This document shows, piece by piece, positions 53,127 to 64,000 of a stretch of 64,000 nucleotides of DNA. This DNA comes from Plantago elongata (lineage: Eukaryota > Streptophyta > Magnoliopsida > Lamiales > Plantaginaceae). How positions within the stretch are numbered: the first letter of the stretch is position 1; each line of letters starts with the position of its first letter. The stretch is taken from positions 19,965 through 83,964 of the forward strand of contig JAYMSP010000101.1 of the NCBI GenBank assembly GCA_036897095.1, given 5' to 3'. A model generated the notes under the pieces. It was not told the DNA's origin. It ran no database searches and saw only the letters and a list, made by a program, of their open reading frames with translations. The translations under genes and the position numbers were made by a program.

Positions 53127-56100
53127 TATACTTTTTATACTTATGCTAGAGATTGGACTAGAAAAAGAGTCACCTGGAATATCTTAATTAGTCAGCTCTT
53201 GAAAGGGAGAAATGCTTTTATACTTGTGAGAAATAACTAGAAATAATTTTGCATACTTAGTAGGGAAGAATCTCTCACTATATTCTTAGAGTTAAGCTAT
53301 TATAAAGAAGTTACTATATTAATAATAATAAAAAATCGTTTTATAAAGAGAGGCTTATATTTTTATTAAACTAGTACTAACCTAATAAAAGCGCCTTAAT
53401 AGATAGTTTTACGTTTACTCACGAGTTACTTAATACCTAATTCTATATCTTAATTAATAGTTATTAATAATTAGTAATTGCTCACACTTAAGCTAAGGTA
53501 TCTATACACTATTAGTATTCTAGAATACTCGCGTTATATAAGTTCTTTATTTATCTTAAGGGATAAAATATTAAATATAGTAACTAATATTTATATTTAA
53601 ATATTATAATACTAGTAGAGGTGATTTTTCCTTGATAATCTTACAGTTAACAAATATTTAGTAAATAATTATGACATAGAAAGAGAGTATTTCTCACAAA
53701 GCTGTAACAAATTAGAGCAATATCATAGAAAGTTGCACATTAAGTTTCTTACTTTAAGCTATCTTCTCTTACTCTTTTTGGACTAAAGTTATTTATAAAG
53801 CTCACGTATGTAAAGTACTTATGCATGGAATTTGTGGAAAGGGTATAGCTCTTAAAAATTATTATTAAGAAGAGATTACTTTTACTTATAAGGTATATCT
53901 TACTAAAGTACTTAGGCAACCCGCTTAATGTGAGGTATAATGTTATACGAAGCTTATTGCTTGTAACTTAAGAGCTATAGAAGACCCCTTTCTTCCTTAT
54001 AAAATGTATAAAAGCGCTTACTAAGAGATTTTTTCTTACCTAAATACTAGTATATGTGTAAAAAAACTATAAATATTATCTCTTTATAAAATTCTTTTTT
54101 TTGTATAATAGTAAACACTGTCCTTAATAGAAGTATCTTGCTTCAAGTGAAAATATAGGGGAGAGAGTGACCTGTGCCCTTAAATAGAATAGCTTAAATT
54201 GTAATTATATTTTACTTATAGTACTTAGAAAAAGGTTTAATTAAATATAGTAACTAGAGAGGAAAGCACTCTCTTTAATTATAAATCAACTATAACTTAA
54301 TGTAGAATATTAAGATGCATTTCTCTTTAACAACTCTTTTAGTAAGTCACTTAAGCTATAGACTTAATATTTAGCTATAGTAACTGAAAGTGACTATATA
54401 GTTCTCTATGGTACGAATTTAATTTATAACAACTTGGTGAGAGGAATGCTCCCTAGCAATCTATTTATTTGCTAATTTCTATTATATATAATAACAATCA
54501 TAATAGCAAGGTTTAAGTTAAGGGTGTTCTTCTAAGCCGCCACTCTTTTCTAATCCTATAATTACTAAAACAAGAGCGCGTAAGCTAACTAACTTCTATA
54601 AGAAAGGTATATGTTGTTAAGTGCTTCTTAAGGAATAAGTTTTAATAAACTCTCTAGATACAGGGAGACATGCTATAAAATTTTATATAAAAAAGTGCTT
54701 TTATTAATATAGTCTATGCTTTTACAAGTACAACTATTATACATATATAAAGGGGAAGAAGGGATAGAAATATACAGAATTATTTTAATATTTGTTAAAG
54801 ATAGAGTGAAGGGACTAAAACGGGGCACTCCAACAGTTTGTAGTTATTATAAGGGAACAAGTCTAAGATAATATATTAACTCCTTAGGAGCACCCCTTCT
54901 TTTATATTAATATTAAGTAGTGCAGAGATAGTCCTTAGTCAGTATAAGTATACTTTCTTCTAGTTAATTTACAAGTTATAGAATAGGAAGGGAAGAATAC
55001 TATCTCCTGCACGCTTAATTATGTGCTAATCTTTGTATTAGGAAAAAGGGTGTAAGTACTCTCTATTTTAATAATAAAAGCTAACTGTTCTTTTTATAAG
55101 GAGAACTCTAGTAAGTAATAATAATGTTAGAATGAAATCTCTTAAAAAATATCTCTATAACTCTTTAAATAATAATTAAGTACGCTGAGCGTATAGCTAT
55201 ATAAAAGATCTTATTTTCATAGAGATAGTACAAGTAGCTCTCTATAGTATGAGTACAATATGGGGTCTAGTGATAGATCTCTAAACTTATAATATGTCAT
55301 AAATATTTACTAATTGTGTATTAAAAATATACTCTCTCCATTTCCAGTACGTATATAATAAAATATAAATTAAATACTTAAGGTAACACAAGAGGTTAAA
55401 TACGCGACAAGTCTTCCTTATATAATATGATAGGATTAAGATATAATTACAGATACTTTATGTATAAATTTTAACTTTGTGTGAGCTTAGAGACAACTTT
55501 GTTACGGACACCATCCAAGCGTAAGATATTTTATCTTTTAAAATATACCTATTACTAGATCTTAGGCATAATTAATCAATAATATAAAGGTAAGACTTAA
55601 TACACTTAACAATACAGTTATTTATAAATGAATTATTAAAAGAGTAAGGAAGGTATTTTTTTTATAACAAGTATATTTTTATTTCCTATTAATTAAGGGT
55701 ACATATAGTAGTTACTTGTCACTCTAAGAAATGCTAACTCAACAAACTTTTGTTAACTATATTATTTGTAAAAAATTTGTCCTATACCACCTATATAAAA
55801 AGCTCACTTAATTATTAGTATAATTCATATAGTAGAAATGGAAACTACTGGCTCTCTAACTAGAGGTATTAATATAAAGAGCTCTATGTTAGATATGTAC
55901 CAAGACTTTTATCTTTATACAATTTAAGAAAATTCTTTATAGGGAAGATACTTATTATACTTTAAATATTGAAGCTATAGTGAACAGTAAGTTTAATACT
56001 AACGTATCTATGCACTCTTATTTAGGCGCTTATTATAAGAGTATACTAGTGCATCTATAATCAAATCATCTAGTATTTAATTAAGGTATGTGGGTTGAAA

Positions 56101-56364
56101 AATACTCCCTCCCTAGATATTAAATATAAAGTATAAGCCTCTAATCCTACCTAACTTTAGTAACATATAATAAAAGGCATCACTGTATCTCTAGTTTCTA
56201 ATATGAGCATATTAATTTATTTACTGCTTGTTTGTTATAAAACATTATTGCTATTAGAATATATGTGTATGTAAGTACACTTTAATAAATTATGTCTAGT
56301 GATTTTATAAACTTTATAAATATACTGATGCAAAAGCCTGTTTCTTTTCCTTTAAAGTAAAAAA

Positions 56365-56380
56365 ATATATATATATATAT
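56365..56380. repeat. (AT)8 microsatellite
   Basis: A simple uninterrupted AT run in texture A, preceded by an A-tract. Confidence 0.85.
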
Positions 56381-59300
56381 TATGTACAAATTAGCTAGCT
56401 TTGAACTAGATTATAATTAAGCTATTCTTTAGGAGTCTCCTTATTACAAGAAGTTACTTGCTAAAGTATAAAGCGTTAATAACTTAAAAAATATCTAAGA
56501 TACTTTATAGGAGGATAAATCTCTTTAACTGACGTTTAGAGAATTACCTTAAAGGGTAAGTAACTCAATTTTTTACGACTAAGTAAGGTTTTTCCTATTA
56601 TAGTTGTATTATTTAAGAGCAGCAAGGTTTATAAATAAAGGATAAGCCCTAGGCATTTACTTAAGCAAAAGACAGTTCCTCTCTAATATATGTAATGTAT
56701 AGGGTATAGTTCCTCCCTCTAGTCACGTATAACAAAGAGTACTTATCTATTAAGTTTTAAACATTTAAGTCTATTAGGTACTCTCTTTAAAATAAATTAT
56801 AGTAGGCAGGCCTCTTTTTCTCCTAATAAGCTATAAATAAAAAGTTTATAAATAAGGCATAACTCTATTACGAACACTGCAGACGAGTATATTTAAGTAC
56901 ACTCTTAAGGTAATCTATTATTTAAAGTGAAAGGTTCTATATCTACTAGCCTTTATAATATTCTCGTGTACTAAAATAATTCCTTTATAAACAATTAGTG
57001 CATTCTCTTTTATTAATAAGTTAGAGCAACCTTTATATAGGGTATGCTTTAGAGTACTTAACTATTCTAGAGAATAGATTAGGGAGCTCCCCATTTGCTA
57101 GGCAATATTATTAAAGGTATGCGGCAAGCTTAAGAATCCGCGGTAACTAGGGCAATTCTAATACTTATTAAAGAGTATTAACAAAGCATAGATTATGTAT
57201 TCTCCTCTCTCTAGTCTTAAATATATAAATAAGTAACCCATACTAGGACTAACTCTTTCCTTACGTAAAGTTGTAAAGTCTCAAATATGATAGGGGAGTT
57301 TTTAGAAATTTCTCCTTTTTATATGTATATTATAAGGTTCACTCTATCTTTATATTAACTAAGACATGGGTAGTTAAGGTATTACTCTACGCAGTCTTCT
57401 ATTAAAGAGAAATGCCATTTAAGTACTTTCTCTTTTTTATATTTATTCTAAAGGATATGCTTGAGTCTAATACAATTTACCCTTGTATTTAAGAAGAGAC
57501 TTCTCTAGTAAATATGTATTCTTTCTTGTTATAATTTACTCTTTTAGGGGAGCTCCTTGCTTATACGTGAATGATCTTTTCTTAAATAGACTAAGATTTT
57601 GCCGAGAAGTGGGTATAAGAGCACTAGAATGTCTAATATTGACTTATAGAATAAAGAGTTACTTAGTACTTAAACTTATCTACTAAAGTATAGCCTGAAA
57701 GATATAGTAACCTTCCCTTATAACTATGCATTTTTTATTACTAAAAGATTGTGTTATTTAAAGTGATGTACCCTTCCAAAACAAAAAGAGTCCATCTTGG
57801 ATATTCCATTGGATATTCTAGAGTTATGTTACGAAAATAGAAAGGACTGGGCTTCAACAATAGACTAGACCAAACTATTCTACTCCAGTTCCTAAGTCAT
57901 TTTTGTCCCTTATTAATTGAGTGCCACTTCTACACGTAACCCTTTCTTTTTTCCCCCCGAACACCTAGGTTCCTTTTTTACATTTACAACATGATTTATA
58001 AAATTTCTAAAGATAAAAGAAGCAAAGTACGGACTTCATTAGCTTATTATTCTATTCAAACATTTGACTCGTAGCTCTTAAATTTTTCCACTCCTTGTTT
58101 TTTATAGAAAAAACTATAGAAAAGAAAAGTTGTTTGGGAAACAAAAAGTTTCATGAACTGAAAAGGAAAAAGATTCGAGTTACCTTGGTTATCTTATCTT
58201 GAATGAGTGATGTAGGTGAAATTCATAATTAGTATATTTCTATTTAGAGTGTGTCCTTTCTCTAAGAGTGACGTTGTGTTTGTCTAAAATTATCAAAGTA
58301 GACATATCTTGTGATTGTGTTTCGTTTTTTGGCGTATTACATCATTTATCTATCATAGTTCGATTTGTGGCATATGACTCTTTATAGGATAGTTTATAGA
58401 TAAGATATTAGGCCCTCATTCCTTTAGTGGAGTTCTCTTCTTAATTAGGTTTCTTCTATACGAGCATACCGTCACTTATAGAACTTATAGACCAGTAAGC
58501 TCCCATTTTATTACTAATGTGATAGATAAGTTTACCACAGCAGTCTATACCTATTGAATTATTTTGATATAACTATGCCATTGGAAGCTGAAAAATAAAT
58601 AGGAAAAGATCTCTAAATAAAAACTATATATATATAATCCCAAACTAAGGTAGAAAGTCAAATTACAAATTAAATTATACGCTGAAGTAAACAAAACCAA
58701 TTCTTGATTATCGTATTAAATGAAATAAGAAATTCTTAAAAGAGTAGGCTGTGGTGCCAGGTGCCAATTAAGTGAACTTTGGTTCTTGTGAACGAAATTC
58801 GTTGATTGCAGGGATAGACTATAACTAAACAATCCTAGTAAATACAGCAGTACGCACATTTAGGCGGTAAATAGACTATACTATTATAAACCAAGATATG
58901 ATTTGAAAACGGAGGAAATGGCTGGCATATTTTATTAAAAGACATAGATGGAATTCAATCTCACCTAAATAAGAAAAGAAAAAAGTCTACTGAACAAAGC
59001 AACTGGCTACTAGGAAATAAAACAAGAGAAACGGCAGTAACAGAATAAGATACAATTATTACATAACATATAAATCCATTCTTGAAATCAATCATACCCC
59101 AGGAGTGTGCCCTCTCGATATTAGATCTGGGGCTCTTGGTTCTTATAGTTTTCGGGGTTTCTATTTACTTTATTCTGCTGTAGTAATAGCAATAGATTGT
59201 GTCCTGCACGATTAAATTAAAGGGATGCATAAAATTTTATGTAAAAAAACAAAAAGAAAAAGGTGATTAAAATAAAAATTAGCTCATTGCAGAAATACAA

Positions 59301-62232
59301 CCATAAATAATCTTACTTATGACACAAAAAATCTTCGCTATAACGTAAATTGATTAGATGGTATCCATTCTACTAGAACTAAGAAACGTTGAGTACAGGA
59401 ACAGAGAAAACCCGTGTAATTTTTGATTATTCTTTTATATATATATTAAAGTATATAATATGCTAGACTTAATTATACACTTGCATCTATGCTATGTAAG
59501 ATGCTCTAATATTCATTAGTATTTTATTAGTTCCACAAAAAAAATAAAAATAAGATTGTCTGTTTGGTTTACCTCAGTTAGAATCTAAAGAGTCCTGTGA
59601 GCTATCATAGAAAAATACTCCTGGAAATTTAGAAAATGGTTACATTTATTATTCTTCATTATATTCCGACATCGTTATAACTATTGTTTATAAAACAGCA
59701 TTTCTTATGAAAAGATACACACGTTTAACTGGCTTACATTTTAATCAGCGTTTAACATCATTACAAACTCATGACTATTTCTAGTTTGCGGCTCTTAGTA
59801 TACCCATAATTACATTCTTGGATCAGATACCTGTCCTTACATATAAGTTCTTTTTTTCTGCTCTTCGCCGAGCTTCTCTCTTTTATTCTATGAAAGCTGT
59901 TATAATTGAAATTGTAGAGTTATGTAGAAACCCCCTAATAAAAGGTTGAAGGGCGGATCCTACTGTGAGTGACTTCCTTTATTATCATTATCCATTGTGC
60001 CTGAACTATCAACGATATTTATTCTTCACCTAGAATATGTCCTACATTATGATGCGCAGCCTGCCAAACACGAGACATGCCACATTTACATTATATATTT
60101 AGAAATTTGTTGTATATATATCTTTGGCGACGACCAAGACAAGAATAGATTATTTATATCATATACCCTTGTCATAATCTGACAGTGATAAGTCTGTCTT
60201 AACTTTTATGAGTCCTCTCTAACAAGATAGCAGTCTATAAGCGTTTACACGTTCCACCTGTAGCATACTAACAGTTTCCTGTTGCATACAGTTCATCTTC
60301 TATGGGCGAGTCACACCTACGTTATTGACTTTTCAGAAAAAAATGAAATATATGCCTTAGAATAGAACTCTCTTTCTTTAGAATTTCTATTTTATTGTTT
60401 TCCTTAATAGAAGAGCCCTTTTTTTTACACCTAAAAAACTAAAATGCGTGACAATGAATAAGTTTTTGCCATGTCCACCCATATTTGGAAAAAGTCTGGG
60501 CTTGGAAATAGTATCAGCCTTATGAGCAAGCCTAGGCCCGCCATTATCTTTGACCATCTTTTTAGTCATAGTATACCCTTGTTGTTACTTGTTGACCTTA
60601 TTTGTTACTTATTTTTAGTGTTATTACTTTTTAATTGATCCCTTAATTCGTCTCCTACGTTTTCTATTTACGACGACTACTTACCTTTCTCTTTATTAGG
60701 CCGATAGCTAGAGCACTTATCCAATATAAAAATAAAGAAAAATAGAATCAAATTTCTAAAAGAAAAAACTAAGCCGAAAGAACAACTAATTTTCCCTTGT
60801 CGATTAGATTCAATTCATATACAATTCCAAAAGTAGAAGGAAGAAAAGCGTAAAAAAACTTCTTGTTGTTTATTAGCAGCTCACTTTGATAATAGTACAT
60901 TAGAACTACCATGTCTTGGATCACCTCCACACTTAAAGTTAAACCTTGAGCGGATTCTTCGTCGTTGTTATTGACCTCTTTTTTATTACATATTATATAT
61001 AGGCCTCGTGGCTGCATGCATGCGCATAAATTTTAGTCTTATCTTATTATATTACATATACGACATATTTATTAGGATATTAGAGTTAGATATCTTCCTT
61101 ATTCTTAATCTTATTTAACTAAAAAATATATTATTTTGAGTTCATGTTTATATAGATCTAATAGAATTTATGGAATTTCCTAAAAAACTACACTTACACT
61201 TGCTAAGAATTTTGATTCGTACATGCCCCATTCTTGGAAACAGATTGCACAGCATTTTAAGAAGTTCATTTTCGTAATGTATAGGCAGTTACTTTGATCA
61301 TCTCTTATCTTAGATTTGATCAGCTTAGAAAAGAGACAATAAGACCACCACCTCTTTGTCTATAACTACTATATACTAGACCACCATTACATAGCCTATA
61401 CAATCACGATGACTGCATGCCCAGAATATTCGCCTTATATACTAGGCGATATCTTAGAGTTTCTATCTCTTAGCTAACTATGGGCTCTTCGTCCCTTACT
61501 AGAGTGATGCCAAGTGCCATACGTCACAGAAGTATACCATACCTTTATTTCTCATTTTTTTATATATCTATTATAAGTAAGTTCTCTTTTAACAGAGAAA
61601 AAAGAATTAAAAAAAAGAAAAGTTTGCTTAGTTTTAGATTTAGAGTAGAGGAGGTGTGGAAAGAGGAGACTTGTTTCAATACAGAGCAATGGCGAGATAT
61701 AGAGAAATAAGGACTTTCTAATACATACAATCAAAAATATGGTACATAATTAATTTCTTTTATATAGAACATAGCAGTGAGAGTTATAGCGCACTTATTA
61801 TTAAAACTATGATTATCTTTCAAGAATAGAATTTTTCGTACATAGACGAACTTATCCAGCGAATCACCCTTTATTTAGTTCTTCAGCAAAGCAGACTCGA
61901 GGCTCTTTCTACCTAAAAAGAAGTAAGCCTGTCTATAAGATTATTTTTATTATAGAATAGTTCTGTATATGCATATACTTCTAATTAGGGAATAGGTATA
62001 AACAGGGCGGGGTCATAACTCTAAGTGGAGAAGAAACTGATAGTATAGATCTAAGAAATAAATGTAATAAAAGAATAATAACATACTAATAAAATAATGA
62101 GCTTTAGATCAAACGTTATAAGTCAAGAAGGAAAATGGGTCTTTCTTTGTTACAAATAAATAATGTCATTAATAATACAGTAGTGGTAACAATGTTAACA
62201 ACATATTAAGAATAAGGAAGAATTAAAATTAT

Positions 62233-62305
62233 TTATTATGCCAACCAATCTATTATTTATTACGAACAACAAAGACTCAATGATGTCAACCAAGAAAAAC
62301 GCGCA
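62233..62305 (+). repeat. diverged direct repeat, copy 1
   Basis: This segment and 62781-62852 share the ordered words CCAA, TACGAAC, AACAAA, TCAATGA and CCA, with small indels between them. The resemblance suggests an old duplication of about 70 bases. It was judged by eye and is not certain. Confidence 0.35.
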
Positions 62306-62780
62306 AGTTACAACAGTGTATTCTACTCCTTTATTTTCTTCCTCGAGGTACAGGCATATTCGGGTAATTCTTTCTTTTATAAACAACTACCGCAAAAGGG
62401 ATTATATACATATTTATACTTTTTGGAGTAGGAATATTAATCTAAGCAATGAGTTAAGTATTTGTCTTATTTTCGTCTCCTCTTCAGTCATGTATTTTTA
62501 GAAGTCTGTTATTTCTTTCATATTCTTTTTTCTAAAATATAGGTTATTTAGTATGGCATGCATATTTTCCTCTTTTTTATTAGTTTGACTTTTCTACACA
62601 GGTGCAAGTTCAAAATAAAACTATATATCTATCCATTATTATATATAGTAGAGACGCAACACTTTCTAACTGATTGACTTTTATTTACTTATAGAAAAGA
62701 CTCATAGCGCAGATCTAAAAAATATCAGAGATGATGATAAGATAATAAATAGAACTTTATAGAGGTTTACAAAGGAGTTT

Positions 62781-62852
62781 CTACCAATTTTTTTTTATTT
62801 TACGAACTAGGAACAACAAAACAGAGGATCAATGACATCCGCCAGTAAATAC
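62781..62852 (+). repeat. diverged direct repeat, copy 2
   Basis: The partner of 62233-62305, about 550 bases downstream in the same orientation. It contains two short insertions relative to copy 1. Confidence 0.35.
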
Positions 62853-63559
62853 TTTCAAGAAGTGAGAAGAAGGCCATCCCACGGGTAGCAAGAGCATAAA
62901 AAATAAACTAGGAAAGAATGAATAATAAAAAAGAAGAATCAATATTCATAAATTCCATCTAATGTTGTATGTTAAGTAATAAGTAAATAGTACAAACTAG
63001 AAATGTAAGAATAGAGGAATCGATATGCCACTATATATCCTTTATTGGCTTATCACTGACTTTTGCCTATACTTCTAGTCTTTCTTCGCAATTAACAAGT
63101 CTTGTTCCTAAAACTTGGAGTTCACATAGGTATCCCTCCAATCTTTTAAGAAGTTCTCGTTTACTGCGATAATAAAGAATTGACGCTTTTTACTGTATTT
63201 CTCTAATTTGTCATTTTCTACCTTATATATTTTTTTGAATCTAGTATTATTTATAGTAATGGCACCCATAGCATAGGGAGGATAAGTAACAGTGTTATCA
63301 TATAATAATTTCTTTTTTCACTTTTCCTTATAAGGATAATATGGCAGCCTATAATGAATTTTAGAAATTTGTACGTTTTCTGAAATGCAGTATCCAAGAG
63401 CTCTACATTTTCAACAATAACTGCCTACTAACCCGACAAGGACATGTTCTTCTAATTCTAATAAATTGCCTCGCTATTCGTCTTCTATCAAATATTCTCA
63501 CAGATTCTAAAAGGAATTCGCGTACTTTTTACATTTCATCCAAGGTAACCCCCTTCTTC

Positions 63560-64000
63560 CTGTATCTATATTAAATTACTCTAGAGTATGTTTATTTTAT
63601 TACTAACCCATAAAATAGGGTATTTTAGATTAAAGGGTACTTAACATATAGACTACTACTATTGCTTTAAGTGCTAAACTAAAGGTGTACGTCTTCTCTT
63701 AAGAGTTTCTTTCTCTTATAGATAAGCAACCTTTATAATACAATAAAGTTAATAAATATTTTCCTTATATAAATAAGATATAGCATCTTTTAAGAAATAT
63801 CTCTAGGATGTTTTTTTAGGCGAGCTAACTTTTTATCTTATAAAAGAATTACTCGAGGTTACTATATCTTGTGTAAGGAATTACTCTTTATAATTAGGAA
63901 GATATTCTTATACTTCCTAAATTATATGATCTAGATTATATAGGTATTTGCCTTTCTACTTCGTTTAGATATTCAGAAGTACTTCCTATGTCATGTAATT
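63560..64000. other. gene-free AT-rich stretch, texture A
   Basis: Texture A resumes here and runs to the window edge. No gene or long repeat is seen. Confidence 0.5.

Larger units (their letters stand above)
48160..57740. other. gene-free AT-rich stretch, texture A
   Basis: No gene; the longest open frame is 67 codons (57483-57686, plus strand), with no recognisable motif. The composition and palindromes resemble 33,300-47,690. There is an (AT)8 run at 56365-56380. Confidence 0.6.
57740..63560. other. gene-free stretch, texture B, with GC-richer patches
   Basis: CpA/TpG words are common again, and patches such as 59101-59160 (28 of 60 G/C) and about 61381-61540 are GC-richer. Open frames reach 82 codons (60769-61017, minus strand) and 87 codons (62238-62501, plus strand). 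Neither carries a motif I can name, and the second overlaps another frame on the opposite strand. This block may be old intergenic sequence or gene remnants. A C6 run occurs at 57953-57958, and a diverged repeat pair at 62233 and 62781. Confidence 0.45.

Noticed and set aside
57695-57712. AGATATAGT.CC, like the S element of group I introns
   Set aside because: No P, Q or R partner is nearby, and the word is common in AT-rich sequence.
60387-60569. 60-codon minus-strand frame with a GGPRLAHKAD-like start
   Set aside because: It is short and unrecognised, and the GC-richer context explains the lack of stops.
60769-61017. 82-codon open frame on the minus strand that reads rather like a real protein
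   Set aside because: It has an even residue mix, but no family is recognisable and no continuation is seen in neighbouring frames. An exon or relic is possible but not supported.
62195-62501. Overlapping open frames on opposite strands (63 and 87 codons)
   Set aside because: They shadow each other, neither has a motif, and stop-poor opposite frames arise easily by chance.

Overview
This is a 64 kb, AT-rich, almost gene-free eukaryotic stretch. I can support one gene-like element: a piece of large-subunit ribosomal RNA of mitochondrial (alphaproteobacterial) type on the + strand at about 14,032-14,468. No open reading frame exceeds 88 codons, none has a motif I recognise, and I see no tRNA, CRISPR array, insertion sequence or intact transposon.

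The rRNA piece is well conserved and starts abruptly at the position equivalent to E. coli U1931/A1932. It stops near E. coli position 2390. The LSU rRNA is therefore discontinuous here: either an exon between introns, an independently encoded rRNA fragment, or an organelle fragment inserted into nuclear DNA. The sequence resembles alphaproteobacterial and protist mitochondrial LSU more than ascomycete or animal mitochondrial LSU, but this is judged from memory without an alignment.

The rest falls into two sequence textures. Texture A (about 1-11,300, 33,300-47,690, 48,160-57,740 and 63,560-64,000) has few CpA/TpG, many TpA, ApG and CpT, and many perfect palindromes, including one of 50 bp at 33,620-33,669. 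Texture B (about 11,300-33,300, 47,690-48,160 and 57,740-63,560) is also AT-rich but has balanced dinucleotides. It holds the rRNA piece and several GC-richer islets (31,381-31,520; 31,921-32,340; about 59,100; about 61,380).

Two readings fit. One is a very large, mostly non-coding mitochondrial chromosome with hairpin-rich spacers and a split rRNA. The other is a nuclear AT-rich compartment marked by repeat-induced point mutation (RIP) or a similar process, as in filamentous ascomycetes, with unmutated segments inside it, one carrying a mitochondrial rRNA piece. The intact rRNA motifs and clean rRNA edge favour the first; the dinucleotide pattern of texture A favours the second. I cannot decide between them from this window alone.
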